A stretch of 64,000 bases of DNA from Streptomyces sp. RKAG293 (GCF_023701745.1 NZ_JAJOZB010000001.1:7301001-7365000); one strand, 5' to 3'; counted from the stretch's first letter, positions 1 through 9,628 are shown. Notes: generated by a model not told the origin, from the sequence alone. Program-made: numbers and translations.

Positions 1-865
1 CCACAAGTTGACTGAGGAGAGACGAGTCTCCCCATACGCGAGCGGTCTGCAGTTGGGCGTCCACGGACACTTCTGCTTCTCGTGCCTCGACCAGCGCATT
101 GGTGATCGCCCTTCGTGCCTCATCGGCCAGATCGGTCGCAACAGGCAGGAGCACGCCGCTCTCGCCCTTGGCCAACGCCAGCAGAGCGGCTATCAAACGC
201 TCGCTCCGCTCAGTGGCCGCCAAGGCGCGACTGATGTCGGGCAGCAGATCCGACGGTATCCGTCCCTGCGACAGCGGGATCTCCAGGGCGGTCCGCTGGA
301 GCGTCAGGGGGGTACGCAGCTCGTGGGAGGCGTGAGCAGTGAAACGCCTCTGGTCGGCGAAACTGCGCTCAAGGCGGTCGAGCATGGCGTCGAACGTGTC
401 TGCCAGCTCCTTGACCTCGTCGTTCGGCCCGATCAAAGCAAGCCGTGCATCCAGGTTGCGGTCACCGATGTCCCGGGCCGCTGCAGTTACCCGGCTGATC
501 CGGGACAGTCCACCTCGGGCCATCCACCAGCTCGCGAGAAGGGAAGAAAGGCAGACAAGGGCGAAGAGGATGAGGCACCGTTTCATGAGCTCATCCATGA
601 CCTCCTGTTCGAAAGCCGCGAAACGCTGGGCGTGAGTCAGGCCTGCGTCGCTGTCGATTCCGTAGTGATAGACCGTCCCGTCCGATGCGGCGTCAACTGA
701 CGGCACCGTGTTCGACGGCGCCACTGTTGGGCCATTGTGTTCGATGATGTCCCTGACACTCGCCCAGACGTAGGCGAGGAGAACCGACCCCCCGACGGCC
801 AGCACAGCCGCATTCAGCAGGGCCAGCTGCGTCCGGATCGTCAGCCGTCCGAGGAGTCCTGTCAC
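1..865 (-). CDS. Sensor histidine kinase (3' end beyond the window)
   Basis: The reverse strand from a GTG at 865 stays open to base 1, giving about 288 residues of a membrane sensor kinase. There is an N-terminal membrane segment (about residues 13-33), an extracytoplasmic loop, a second membrane segment (about 95-115), a HAMP-like linker and a dimerisation box HASHELRTPLT (about residue 180) with the phospho-accepting His. The ATP-binding domain should lie beyond the left edge. The GTG overlaps the stop of the upstream response regulator (GTGA), so the two are translationally coupled. It presumably phosphorylates that regulator. The signal is unknown; the divergent MacAB-type exporter suggests an envelope-active compound (inference). 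Confidence 0.9.
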   Translation of the reverse strand, partial: MTGLLGRLTIRTQLALLNAAVLAVGGSVLLAYVWASVRDIIEHNGPTVAPSNTVPSVDAASDGTVYHYGIDSDAGLTHAQRFAAFEQEVMDELMKRCLILFALVCLSSLLASWWMARGGLSRISRVTAAARDIGDRNLDARLALIGPNDEVKELADTFDAMLDRLERSFADQRRFTAHASHELRTPLTLQRTALEIPLSQGRIPSDLLPDISRALAATERSERLIAALLALAKGESGVLLPVATDLADEARRAITNALVEAREAEVSVDAQLQTARVWGDSSLLSQLV

Positions 866-1515
866 AACCTGTATCCAAACCCGGGCACCGTCGTGATCAG
901 GGGCGGCGGGCCGAGCTTGCGGCGCAGTTGGTGAACGGTGACCTTGACGGTGGTGCTCTCGGGGGGCGTGTGGCAGTCCCAAACCATCTCCAGTAGGTCT
1001 GCCGGCTGTAGCGGGGCCCCATCAGCGGTCATCAGTGCCTCCAGGACGCCGAACTCCTTCGGAGTGAGCCGTAGCAGGCTCCCATCGCGCTCGGCCATAC
1101 GACGGAGGGTGTCCAGCCGTAGCCCTTGATGCTCCAACACGGTCGGGGTGCCACTCGGCCCACGCCGAGCCAGGGCCTGCAGACGGGCCACCAGTTCGAC
1201 GTACGAGAAGGGCTTGGCGAGGTAGTCATCGGCGCCCTTGCCGAGGCCGTCGACGAGGTCGCGCAGTGATCCGGCCGCGGTCAACATCAGGATGCGCGCC
1301 GGGTATCCGGCTCCGGTGAGCATGCGGCACACCGCGTCACCGTGGATGCCGGGCAGGTCACGGTCGAGGACCAGGACGTCGTAGTCGGCTGCCGCGGTCA
1401 TCTCCATGGCCTGGCCGCCGTCCAGGGCCACGTCGGCGACGATGCCCGACGAACGCAATCCCGCGGCGATCATACCCGCCAGTTCCTCCTCGTCCTCGAC
1501 AACCAGCACACGCAT
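862..1515 (-). CDS. OmpR-family response regulator
   Basis: This is a 217-residue two-domain regulator. The receiver (about 1-115) shows the acidic cluster VEDEEE, the phospho-acceptor Asp in VLVLDRDLPG and the conserved Lys in YLAKPFS. The C-terminal winged helix (about 125-217) ends with the typical PGFGYRL. It precedes and overlaps its kinase gene and is divergent from a lipoprotein/adaptor/ABC exporter operon, the usual layout when the regulator controls the exporter. Its probable binding repeats lie in the shared intergenic region at 1568-1607. Confidence 0.95.
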   Translation of the reverse strand: MRVLVVEDEEELAGMIAAGLRSSGIVADVALDGGQAMEMTAAADYDVLVLDRDLPGIHGDAVCRMLTGAGYPARILMLTAAGSLRDLVDGLGKGADDYLAKPFSYVELVARLQALARRGPSGTPTVLEHQGLRLDTLRRMAERDGSLLRLTPKEFGVLEALMTADGAPLQPADLLEMVWDCHTPPESTTVKVTVHQLRRKLGPPPLITTVPGFGYRL

Positions 1516-1567
1516 GTCTGTTCCCTTTCCACCGCTCGCTCGTCTTTCGGCATTTTGACGGACTGAT

Positions 1568-1607
1568 GGTTAAGCGGCGGTTAGCCAAACCTGACCGGCG
1601 GCTAACC
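1568..1607. promoter_or_regulatory. Probable binding site of the OmpR-type regulator
   Basis: Between the divergent regulator and exporter operon lie GGTTAAGC (1568) and GGTTAGCC (1579), an 11-bp direct repeat, followed by GGCTAACC (1600). The last two also read as CGGCGGTTAGCC and CGGCGGCTAACC, 21 bp apart. OmpR/PhoB-class regulators bind direct repeats with about 11-bp spacing, so this is the best operator candidate. Function is inferred from position and spacing only. Confidence 0.5.
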
Positions 1608-1669
1608 AGCAACCCCGTACACCTGTTTCGGCGGCGCCGGACAGCGTCGTAGGACCGGTAGGAGGAAGC

Positions 1670-2206
1670 ATGCGAAGAAGGTTCATGCCTTGGGCGGCGA
1701 TGACAGTGATGACGCTGGGAGCCGCCCTGTCGGTGACAGCCTGTGCGTCGACCAAGGACGATGCCCCCAGAGTTGCGGGAGCCAAGGACGAGCAGGAGCA
1801 GGACAAGCCGGCGAGCCAGAAGGAGATAGTTCAGGCCTACGAGAAGTGTCTGCATGAGCAGGGTTTCATCGTCTCGATCGATGAATCAGGCCGGTTCAAG
1901 GACCCAGGTCCGGACAATCCAAATCTGTTGATACAAAAAGGGCTGCCGGCGGCCGCCAATGCGTGTCGTGCGAAGGTGCCCGGCATGAAGCAGGTCATGG
2001 AGAAGGATGACAAGGAGGGCCTGGAACAAGCTCGTGGCCTGGCCAAGTGCCTTCGCGAGAACGGGATTCCCAACGTGTCCGACCCCGACCCGAAGGATGG
2101 AGGACTTTCCATCCCCGCGGACGCGGGCGATGCGTGGAACAAGGCCATGGGTATGTGCGGCAAGAAGTTCCCCAACGTCCCTCTTGACACGGCAGGGTCC
2201 CAGTGA
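1670..2206 (+). CDS. Lipoprotein of the exporter operon
   Basis: A 178-residue protein with an N-terminal signal (RRR, hydrophobic stretch) and a lipobox ending in SVTAC (Cys about residue 25), so it is predicted to be a lipoprotein on the outer face of the membrane. The mature part is charged and Lys-rich, with repeated Cys-containing helices (KCLHEQGF and KCLRENGI), which looks like an internal duplication. A strong GGAGG site precedes the ATG. The stop overlaps the GTG of the adaptor gene. Similar lipoproteins accompany MacAB-like exporters in Streptomyces. The exact role is unknown. Confidence 0.88.
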   Translation: MRRRFMPWAAMTVMTLGAALSVTACASTKDDAPRVAGAKDEQEQDKPASQKEIVQAYEKCLHEQGFIVSIDESGRFKDPGPDNPNLLIQKGLPAAANACRAKVPGMKQVMEKDDKEGLEQARGLAKCLRENGIPNVSDPDPKDGGLSIPADAGDAWNKAMGMCGKKFPNVPLDTAGSQ

Positions 2207-3375
2207 CATTTCGCACCGGCGAACCGGATGAAGAACGAGCGGCAGTTGCCTCTCGGCCAACACCCCGCCCTAGGGCACAGCGCACGCGTCGGAGGGTCTC
2301 CGACGGTGTCGTCGCCGGCGTCCTCGTGGTAGCCGGTGGAGCACTCGCCTTCAGCCAGTGGCCGGCCGGCGGAGGGAATCCCTCAGCAGAGCCCAGACGC
2401 TACTCGACGGCGACTGTGCAGCGCACCACCTTGGCTTCCGGGCTGAAGAGCAACGGCAAGTTGGGACATGCGGCGGCCGATGAGATTGCGGCACAGGGCG
2501 CAGGCACCTTCACGGACCTGCCGAAGATCGGTGATCAGGTGAGGACCGGCAAGCCGTTGTACGAAGTCGATGCGCAACCAGTTGTGCTCTTCCGTGGTTC
2601 ACGCCCCTTCTGGCGCGTAGTGGGGAAGGGCATGAGTGACGGGCCGGATGTCAGGATTCTGGAGCGCAACCTCACTGATCTCGGACACGCGAAGGCAGCT
2701 GATCTGGCCGTCGATGACCACTTCACCGATGCAACCGCCGAGGCCGTCAAACGGTGGCAGAAGACACTCGGCGTGCCGCAGACCGGCAGGGTGGAGATGG
2801 GGCGAGTCGCAGTGCTCCCGTACGGAGAGGCGCGGGTCGAGGAAGTCGGTGCCAAACTCGGCACGGCGGTAGGTTCCGGGGGACCCGTGCTGAAGGTGAC
2901 GCCACCCGACGTGTACGCCACCATCAAGCCCAACGAGGAGGAGCTTCCCCAGTTGGCTCCGGGAAGCAAAGTCTCTGTTTCCCTGGATGTCGGAGGCAGT
3001 ATCCCTGGCAAGATCACCTCCATCATCCGTGACACCGGCCCGGACGGGCTTGGCGAAAAGTCGAAGACGCCAGATGGCAGCGCCAAGCCGGCCGTGTTGA
3101 TCCTTCTCATGGATCAGAAGAGTGCTGCTGCCGCTCTGAACAGCGGACGAAGCGGCGCTACGGTCACCGTGCCGGAGAAGAAGGCGGCCGACGTGCTGGT
3201 CGTCCCGGTTACTGCGTTGCTCGCCATGTCCGGGGACGGTTATGGCGTCGAAGTCGTCGAGCCAGGAGCCACCGACCCGAAGCTGGTCCGTGTAGAGGTG
3301 GGACTCATCGTCGCCAACCAGGCCGAGGTCAGGGGGCAGCTCAAAGAGGGCGACAAGGTGGTGGTTCCCCAATGA
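2203..3375 (+). CDS. Peptidoglycan-binding, efflux-adaptor-like membrane protein
   Basis: A 390-residue protein with a cytoplasmic Arg-rich start, one membrane anchor (about 35-52) and an extracellular region. A PG_binding_1-type domain (about 143-203, with VKRWQKTLGV) sits inside a HlyD/MacA-like lipoyl and beta-barrel architecture (about 70-130 and 210-390). It corresponds to the adaptor (MacA-like) component that couples the ABC permease to the cell wall. It overlaps the lipoprotein stop by GTGA and the ATPase start by ATGA, indicating tight translational coupling of all three genes. Confidence 0.88.
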   Translation: MTFRTGEPDEERAAVASRPTPRPRAQRTRRRVSDGVVAGVLVVAGGALAFSQWPAGGGNPSAEPRRYSTATVQRTTLASGLKSNGKLGHAAADEIAAQGAGTFTDLPKIGDQVRTGKPLYEVDAQPVVLFRGSRPFWRVVGKGMSDGPDVRILERNLTDLGHAKAADLAVDDHFTDATAEAVKRWQKTLGVPQTGRVEMGRVAVLPYGEARVEEVGAKLGTAVGSGGPVLKVTPPDVYATIKPNEEELPQLAPGSKVSVSLDVGGSIPGKITSIIRDTGPDGLGEKSKTPDGSAKPAVLILLMDQKSAAAALNSGRSGATVTVPEKKAADVLVVPVTALLAMSGDGYGVEVVEPGATDPKLVRVEVGLIVANQAEVRGQLKEGDKVVVPQ

Positions 3376-4118
3376 GCGATCACGGTCAACAGCGAACGCC
3401 GGTCCTGCTGCTGGAGAAGGTGACCAAGTTGTACGAGGGTCGCCCGCCGGTGCGAGTCCTTCATGACATCGACTTGACGGTGAGCCAGGGAGAACTCATC
3501 GCCGTGGTCGGTCCTTCCGGGTCGGGCAAGAGCACCCTTCTGTCACTCGTCGGGACCCTGGACCGCCCGACGTCAGGACGAATTCACCTGGAAGGCCACG
3601 ACCTGACAGGACTGAGTGACCGACAGGTCGTGGCACTGCGTGCCCGAAGGATCGGGTTCGTCTTTCAACAGTTCTTCTTGCTGCCCGGCCTCACCACCGT
3701 GGAGAACGTCGCTACCGGCCTCCTGTACACCGGGGTGGCCGCCGGACAAAGGCGGGAACGGGCGGAGAGTGCTCTGCGCGACGTCGGCCTCGCCCACCGG
3801 CTCGGCCATCGTCCCGACCAGCTTTCCGGCGGAGAGAAGCAGCGGGTCGCCATCGCCCGGGCATTGGTCGGCAGGCCGGGACTCCTTCTGGCGGATGAAC
3901 CAACAGGCGCGTTGGACGCCGTCTCGGGCAAGGGCGTCATCGATCTGTTGCTGGAACTGAACGCACAGGGCACGACTGTTGTCGTCATTACCCACGACCG
4001 GGACCTGGCGGCGTCCTTGCCCCGTCGCATCGGTCTGCACGACGGGCGAATCGCCTTCGACATGAGCGACTCGGACGTCCACGCCGCAGGGAACGTCGTG
4101 CAGGGGAGCCCGTCATGA
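3372..4118 (+). CDS. ABC transporter ATP-binding protein (MacB/LolD type)
   Basis: A 248-residue ATPase with all canonical motifs: Walker A GPSGSGKST (about 47), the FQQFFLLP Q-loop region, signature LSGGEKQR (about 150), Walker B LLLADEPTGALD and switch His in VVVITHD. The family (LolD/MacB/FtsE-like) energises lipoprotein-, peptide- or drug-handling exporters. Both ends overlap neighbouring genes by ATGA, so ATPase and permease are translated together. Confidence 0.96.
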   Translation: MSDHGQQRTPVLLLEKVTKLYEGRPPVRVLHDIDLTVSQGELIAVVGPSGSGKSTLLSLVGTLDRPTSGRIHLEGHDLTGLSDRQVVALRARRIGFVFQQFFLLPGLTTVENVATGLLYTGVAAGQRRERAESALRDVGLAHRLGHRPDQLSGGEKQRVAIARALVGRPGLLLADEPTGALDAVSGKGVIDLLLELNAQGTTVVVITHDRDLAASLPRRIGLHDGRIAFDMSDSDVHAAGNVVQGSPS

Positions 4119-5326
4119 CCGACCTTCTGCCACGACCAGCACGCCTACGGCCCGTCGACCTGCTCAGGCTCGGATTGATCGGCCCTCGGACCCGGCGCCT
4201 GCGCTCGGCATTGTCCGCCCTCGGCATCGCGTTGGGAATAGCGGCTGTGGTGGCCGTTACCGGAATTTCGGCGTCCAACCAAGCTCACCTGCTGGAGCGC
4301 CTGGACAACCTCGGAAGCAACCTGATCATGGTGTCGCCGGGGCAGAACATCGACGGCACACCGGCCGATCTACCTGAGACAGCAGTCGCGATGCTCGGCA
4401 ACATCGCACCTGTCCAGCAGGTCAGCAGTACCGGTGATACCAAGGCGCGCATCTACCGCAGTGATCTCGTCCCGGCGAATCAGACCAACAGCCTTCGCGT
4501 ACTGTCAGCTCAGAGTGACCTGCTCGACACTCTGCGAGGCGAGCTCGACACCGGACGCTGGCTGGACCGGGCCACCGAGCATCTCCCCGTCGTCGTCCTG
4601 GGCCACAGCGCTGCCGAGCGGCTGGGGGTGACGGCTCCGGGGAAGAAGGTCTGGCTGGATGGCGAGGGGCTGGCCGGTGCCTGGTACGGAGTGATCGGCA
4701 CATTGAAGCCGAACGAACTCGTGCCGGCGATCGATGACTCCGTATTCGTGGGCGCGCCACAAGCGATCGCCTCGCTGGGGGGCGGACGCACGCCGTCCAC
4801 CGTTTACCTCCGCGTCCACCCGGAACGGGTCAGCGATGTTCAGGAGGTGGCGGCGGCCACGGCCAACCCGGCCCAGCCTTCTGTGGTTGCCGTATCCCGT
4901 CCGTCAGATCTGCTCAAGGTACGCAAGGAAACGAGCACCGCCCTTACCGGTCTCGTACTCTCCCTCGCGGGGGTCGCGTTGATCGTCGGAGGCGTCGGGA
5001 TCGCGAACACCATGGTTGTCGGTGTCATGGAGCGGCGTGGGGAGGTGGGGCTGCGGCGCGCGCTGGGGGCGCGACAGGGGCAGATCACCGTGCAGTTCTT
5101 GATCGAGGCGGTCTTGCTCGGCCTGTTCGGCGGTTTGGCCGGCGCGGCTGCGGGAGCCTCTGTGGTGTACGTGTATGCGGCCGTGCAGGGATGGCCTGCC
5201 GCAGTCCCCGCGGCCTGGGTAGTAGCGGGTCCTTCGGTTGCCGTGGTGGTGGGCACCTTGGCAGGGCTGTACCCGGCGCTGCGGGCGGCTCGAATGTCTC
5301 CTACGGAAGCACTTCGTGCGGGGTGA
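4115..5326 (+). CDS. ABC transporter permease (MacB/FtsX type)
   Basis: A 403-residue permease with the MacB layout: one N-terminal membrane helix (about 30-50), a periplasmic-core-like extracellular domain (about 55-270), then three membrane helices in an FtsX domain (about 285-400) containing GVMERRGEVGLRRALGARQG and YPALRAARMSPTEALR. Together with the upstream ATPase and adaptor it forms a mechanotransmission-type exporter rather than a classical channel (family knowledge). Last gene of the operon. Confidence 0.95.
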   Translation: MTDLLPRPARLRPVDLLRLGLIGPRTRRLRSALSALGIALGIAAVVAVTGISASNQAHLLERLDNLGSNLIMVSPGQNIDGTPADLPETAVAMLGNIAPVQQVSSTGDTKARIYRSDLVPANQTNSLRVLSAQSDLLDTLRGELDTGRWLDRATEHLPVVVLGHSAAERLGVTAPGKKVWLDGEGLAGAWYGVIGTLKPNELVPAIDDSVFVGAPQAIASLGGGRTPSTVYLRVHPERVSDVQEVAAATANPAQPSVVAVSRPSDLLKVRKETSTALTGLVLSLAGVALIVGGVGIANTMVVGVMERRGEVGLRRALGARQGQITVQFLIEAVLLGLFGGLAGAAAGASVVYVYAAVQGWPAAVPAAWVVAGPSVAVVVGTLAGLYPALRAARMSPTEALRAG

Positions 5327-5642
5327 GTACGTTCCCTTCAACTACAAGGCTGCGGCAGAGCTCAGCACCTCGAGAGCACACGTGAGGCTCGGGGCCGGGG
5401 CCGACGTATCGATCTCCTCAAGTGTCCAGCCCCAGGTGGTCGACACGGTCGCTCAGCGCTACTCGAAGTAGTTGTCCAGATACGCGCGAAGAATGGTCGG
5501 AATCCTCCCTGGTTGGTACTAGACCTGCTTCTTCTAGCGATGTAATAATGTTCCCAATCGTTTGTTCGTGTGGGTTCTTGTTCGATGTACTACTCGTCGC
5601 GATCACCTCACCGGAATCCCTGGCAACAGCCGGAGTACCGCC
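5327..5642. other. Gene-free spacer after the exporter operon
   Basis: Short open frames here have no recognisable product. I see no convincing terminator hairpin. An AT-richer patch around 5530-5580 precedes the broken kinase gene and could hold its promoter. Confidence 0.4.
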
Positions 5643-6098
5643 ATGCAAACCACCTCCCTTGTTCCTTCGTTCGTCCTGCAACCCGGTCTCGCTGGCAACG
5701 TGCAGCGAGAGCACAGGGCAGCCGAGCGCATGCTGCCGTGCCTGCTCTTTACTGTGGCCGAGGCGAGGCGGCTGATGCGAGAGCTGGCTGGCCGCTGGAA
5801 GCTCGCATCCGAAATCGCCGAAGTGGCCTGCTTGGTCATCGGCGAGATGGCGACAAATTCCGTACTCCACAGCGGGAGCCCCGGCATGACTGTTCGGGTC
5901 ACCCTTCATGAACGGCACCTTCGGGCCGAGGTCGTCGATACGGGGACTTGAAAGGCTTCAGCCGATCCCGCGGTGGACGGCATGGCCGACAACGGCCGGG
6001 GGCTGTTCCTGATAGAGGCTCTCTCGATGTCCTCCGGCTGCCATCATGACCCGCACGGAACGCGCAGTTGGGCATGCATCTCCACGGTCGGTGCCTGA
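5643..6098 (+). pseudogene. RsbW-like ATP-binding protein, interrupted by a stop codon
   Basis: From ATG 5643 the frame encodes a HATPase_c_2/RsbW-type protein: an N-box region with EMATNSVLHSGSPG, then the G1 box VVDTGT, directly followed by TGA at 5949-5951. The same frame continues to TGA 6096-6098 and supplies the missing G2 box (ADNGRGLFLIEAL). One changed base therefore splits a roughly 151-residue protein. Family members commonly have Trp or another residue at that place, so TGG to TGA is the simplest history. The family binds ATP and acts as anti-sigma or regulatory kinase. Without the second half the ATP site is incomplete. Confidence 0.75.
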
Positions 6099-6551
6099 CG
6101 GCACGCTGCCGACGCATCGCGTACGGGCACAGCCTCGGCGCGCGTCAACAGCGTAACGGTCGACCCGTGCGACGGTGAGGAGGTAGGCCACCGCTCGGGC
6201 CCAGGAGCGGTGTCGACTGTGGTTGACGTAGGTGGATTCGGGGGCCTGGTTCAGCAGTTCCGAGTGCCGACCCGGATGCGCGTGCGGCGGGACCCAGCTG
6301 CCGCACAGAGCGGCCGCGATCCCGGGGCACAGGGCGTCGGCCCCGTAGACGTTGCTCCGCAGCGCCTGCGACAACTACGCGGCAGTAATTGTTGACGCTT
6401 CAGCCTTCGCGGATATAAACATCTTCGAACATGTGTACATACGTCCACGATGGCCGACCGGCCCCGAAGCTCTTGCGAGCCAGGGGGCGGAGAAGGTCGG
6501 AACCCGTGCCGAAGTTGGCCCCCCTTCGGCCGCGACAAGGTGAGGATCTCC
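6099..6551. other. Intergenic region before the LAL regulator
   Basis: On the reverse strand a GC-rich frame (about 6374 to 6100) has coding-like third positions but matches nothing I recognise and runs into the 3' end of the broken kinase gene, so I do not call it. AT-richer sequence at about 6380-6440 (with gatataaac) is the most promoter-like segment ahead of the LuxR-family gene. Confidence 0.35.
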
Positions 6552-9425
6552 GTGATCGACAAAGCCGCTCCCGGCACGACTGTCGCCAGGCTCAGCGGCC
6601 CAGCGCCGGGTGACACGCTCCCCGTCGGCCGGGAGGCGGAGATCGGCCGGATCCTGCAATGCGTCGAGCGTGGTCGCGACCGGCCCCAGTCCCTGGTCGT
6701 GCTGGGAGAAACCGGTACCGGCAAGACCCAGCTGGTAGGGGTTGCGGTGGAGCGGGCGAGTCGGTCCGGCACGCGTGTGCTGCTTGCCCAGGGTTGTGAG
6801 ACGGAGATGCAGCAATCCTTCGCGGCGCTGCACCAACTAGTGCTCCCGTTGCTGGACGAGCTCGCGTGGATGCCGAAGCGCCAGCGTGACGCGCTCCGAG
6901 GGGCCTTCGGACTCGCGCCGGCCATCCAGCCGGCCGACCCGATGGCCTTCCGCGTCGCGGTGCTGACTCTGCTCAGGCAGGCCACGCGGACGAGCCCGGT
7001 ACTGCTGGCCGTCGACGACATCCAGAGCTGCGATCGGGACTCCCTGGACGTCCTGCTCTTCGTGGCCCGGCGCCTGAGCAGCGAACCCGTGACGGTGCTG
7101 CTCGCGGCGCGCGGTGAGGTTCCCCCGCCGGGCGTCCCCGCAGATCTGGCGGTGCTGCTGCTCGGGCCGCTGGCACCGCAGGCGGCGGCCCAGCTCCTGG
7201 ACGTGCAGCCGGGCGCGCCCACCGGAGGCGCCCGGCTGGACCTGCTCCAGCGGGCGGAGGGCAATCCGCTGGCCGTGATCGAGCTGTGCCGCGCTCTGCG
7301 CACCGATGGCGCGCAGCCACCGTCGGACGACGGCCGGCCGCAGACGTCGCGCATCCAGCAGATGTTCGCCGCCCAGCTGGACGCGCTGCCGGCGGCGACA
7401 CAGCGCGCGCTGCTGTACGCCGCCGCCGCATCGACGCACGAGGAACTCACCACGCTCATGGACGCCCTGGATGCCGGGGGCGACCTGTCCGTGTGGTCCC
7501 CGGCGGAGCGCGCGGGCCTGATCGCCGTCACGGACAGACACGTGGTCTTCCGGCACCCGTTGATCCGCACCGCCGCGTTCCACCGTGAGCCGGTACGGGC
7601 ACGGCAGCAGGCCCACCGGGACCTGGTGGCGGCGCTCGGCGAGCAACCGTCGCGTCAGGCCTGGCACTTGGCCGGCGCGGCGATCGGCCCGGACGAGTCG
7701 GTGGCCGCGGCGCTGGAAGCCACCGCCCTGCTGGCCCAGCGACGTGGTGGCCTGTACGCCACGGTGAAGGCTTTGGAGCAGGCTGCGCGCTTCAGCCCCT
7801 GCGACGACGACCGAGCCCGCCGCCTCGCCAAGGCTCTGACAGCCGCGAACGACTTCGGAGACCCGGCCTGGGTCCGCGAACTGTACGCGAGCTTCGCTGC
7901 GGTGAACCGTGACCCGGAACTGCTGGGCGTCGCCGTTTGCGCCACCGGCTGGGCACTGTCGTTGTTCTCGTTCCAGCGCGAGGCCTTCTCCCTGCTGGCC
8001 GACGCGTGGGAGCACCATCATCCACTCGACGGGACCACCGCCACCGCCATGGTCGCGATCGCCGGGGGAATCGCGCACCAGTCGGGGCTCGAGGAGCACT
8101 TGCGGGTGCTGCCGGGGATGCTTGACCAGGTCACCCGGACCGAACGGGCGCGGGAACCCAGTACCAGGACGACGGAACTGCAATGCCCCCACCTCGCCCG
8201 GGAGGATGTCGCCGCCTCTCTTCGCGCCGTCGTGCAGGCCGTGCGCGGCCCCGCCGCATACGCTTCCGACCTGTTCAAGACGTTGACCTCGCTGCCCCGG
8301 CCGGCCGATCCGCGGGACCTGGCGACGCTGCACCGGATGGTCGCGACCGGAGTAGTCGCCTACTACGCGGACGAGTCGGACCGGTGCGTGGATCTGTTGC
8401 GGCAGGCGTTCGTGCCTTTGCGGGCGGCGGGCGCCATGGGCCCCACCGCGCACGTCTTGGCCGTGCAGGTGGACGTGCTGCTGGCCACCGGGCGATGGTC
8501 CGAGGCGGAGGAACTGATCGAGGAGGCGCGGAGCTTCTCCGTCGTCCGCGGAATGACATACGCCCAGTTGGACCTCGACGCCCTGTACGTGACCCTGCGC
8601 GCGCTGCGAGGGGACAGCGAGCCGGAAGTGGAACTCACCGGACCGAACTGGCACTCCGTCAGCCTCGACGAGAACCGTGCGACGCTCGCCCGGATGCTCC
8701 GGGCCAGGGGGCTCGCCGCCCTGGCCCGAGGGGACCACGAGAGCGCCTTCCGCCACCTGCGGTCTCTGTTCGCGGACGACGGCACGCCCGTGCACAGGCT
8801 CCTCTCCAGCCGGTCCGTCGCCGACCTCGCCGCAGCCGCCCAGCGGCTCGGCCGACAGAAGGAAGCAGCACACGTCCTGGCGGCGGTGCGACAGGCCGAG
8901 GGCAGCCGGCCGACCACGCGGATCACGCTGCTGATGCACCACGCGGCAGCCCTGATGGACGAGGACGCGGACACCGAAAAGCACTTCCGCCTGGCCGTGA
9001 TCAACCCGGGAGCGGACCAGTGGCCCATGGAACGGGGCCTGGCCCGCATGAACTACGCGATCTGGCTGCGCAGGAAACGACGGTCCCTCGAGGCACGCGA
9101 GCAGTTGGCGACCGTCATCGAAGCCGCCACCCGTCTCGGCGCGCACCGGCTCGCCGCGCAGGCCGGCGCCGAACTGCGGGCGAGCGGCGCGGCGGTCGCC
9201 CCGGAGACAGCCGCTCGGGAGGCTGCCGCCCCGCTGGCAGAGTTGACCGCTCAGCAGCAGCAGATCGTCCGACTGGCCGCGAACGGCCTCTCCAACCGTG
9301 AGATCGGGGAACAGCTCTTCCTGTCCCCTCGTACCATCGGCACGCACCTGTACAACGTCTATCCCAAACTCGGCATCAGCAGCCGCCATCAGCTGCGGGA
9401 CGTGATCGAGCGAGGCCTCGGATGA
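6552..9425 (+). CDS. Large LuxR-family (LAL) transcriptional regulator
   Basis: The most likely start is GTG 6552 with GTGAGG upstream, giving 957 residues; the frame is open further upstream (to 6450) but without a good ribosome site. The N-terminal AAA/NTPase domain carries Walker A LGETGTGKTQ and a Walker-B-like LLAVDDIQSCDRDS. The long middle is helical TPR-like. The C-terminal 60 residues form a LuxR helix-turn-helix (LSNREIGEQLFLSPRTIGTH). LAL proteins are usually ATP-dependent activators of antibiotic or catabolic genes. No obvious target operon is adjacent. A near full-length antisense frame is a codon-bias artefact. Confidence 0.92.
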   Translation: MIDKAAPGTTVARLSGPAPGDTLPVGREAEIGRILQCVERGRDRPQSLVVLGETGTGKTQLVGVAVERASRSGTRVLLAQGCETEMQQSFAALHQLVLPLLDELAWMPKRQRDALRGAFGLAPAIQPADPMAFRVAVLTLLRQATRTSPVLLAVDDIQSCDRDSLDVLLFVARRLSSEPVTVLLAARGEVPPPGVPADLAVLLLGPLAPQAAAQLLDVQPGAPTGGARLDLLQRAEGNPLAVIELCRALRTDGAQPPSDDGRPQTSRIQQMFAAQLDALPAATQRALLYAAAASTHEELTTLMDALDAGGDLSVWSPAERAGLIAVTDRHVVFRHPLIRTAAFHREPVRARQQAHRDLVAALGEQPSRQAWHLAGAAIGPDESVAAALEATALLAQRRGGLYATVKALEQAARFSPCDDDRARRLAKALTAANDFGDPAWVRELYASFAAVNRDPELLGVAVCATGWALSLFSFQREAFSLLADAWEHHHPLDGTTATAMVAIAGGIAHQSGLEEHLRVLPGMLDQVTRTERAREPSTRTTELQCPHLAREDVAASLRAVVQAVRGPAAYASDLFKTLTSLPRPADPRDLATLHRMVATGVVAYYADESDRCVDLLRQAFVPLRAAGAMGPTAHVLAVQVDVLLATGRWSEAEELIEEARSFSVVRGMTYAQLDLDALYVTLRALRGDSEPEVELTGPNWHSVSLDENRATLARMLRARGLAALARGDHESAFRHLRSLFADDGTPVHRLLSSRSVADLAAAAQRLGRQKEAAHVLAAVRQAEGSRPTTRITLLMHHAAALMDEDADTEKHFRLAVINPGADQWPMERGLARMNYAIWLRRKRRSLEAREQLATVIEAATRLGAHRLAAQAGAELRASGAAVAPETAAREAAAPLAELTAQQQQIVRLAANGLSNREIGEQLFLSPRTIGTHLYNVYPKLGISSRHQLRDVIERGLG

Positions 9426-9628
9426 GATGGGACGGACGAGAGCTGAGTGGGACACTGCCGGCCCCGGAAGGGACAAACGACCGGGACGGCCCGTCGCGTG
9501 GTTCTCGATTGCCTGGCGCGACGGTTGGTCGACGGGTCCTCATGTACTCCTTGAAGCGGTTGAGGTCACCGGTGACCTGCCGCTCGACGAATCGGAGTTG
9601 GTCACGACCGAACCTCCGACTCAGGTGG

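Noticed and set aside
5958-6374. Reverse-strand gene after the RsbW-like pseudogene
   Set aside because: GC-rich third positions are suggestive, but no family resemblance and its 3' half overlaps the antisense of the kinase gene.
6837-9476. An 879-codon reverse frame opposite the LAL regulator
   Set aside because: Mirror of GC-biased codon usage; Arg/Gly/Pro-rich, no motifs, while the forward frame has Walker and LuxR motifs.
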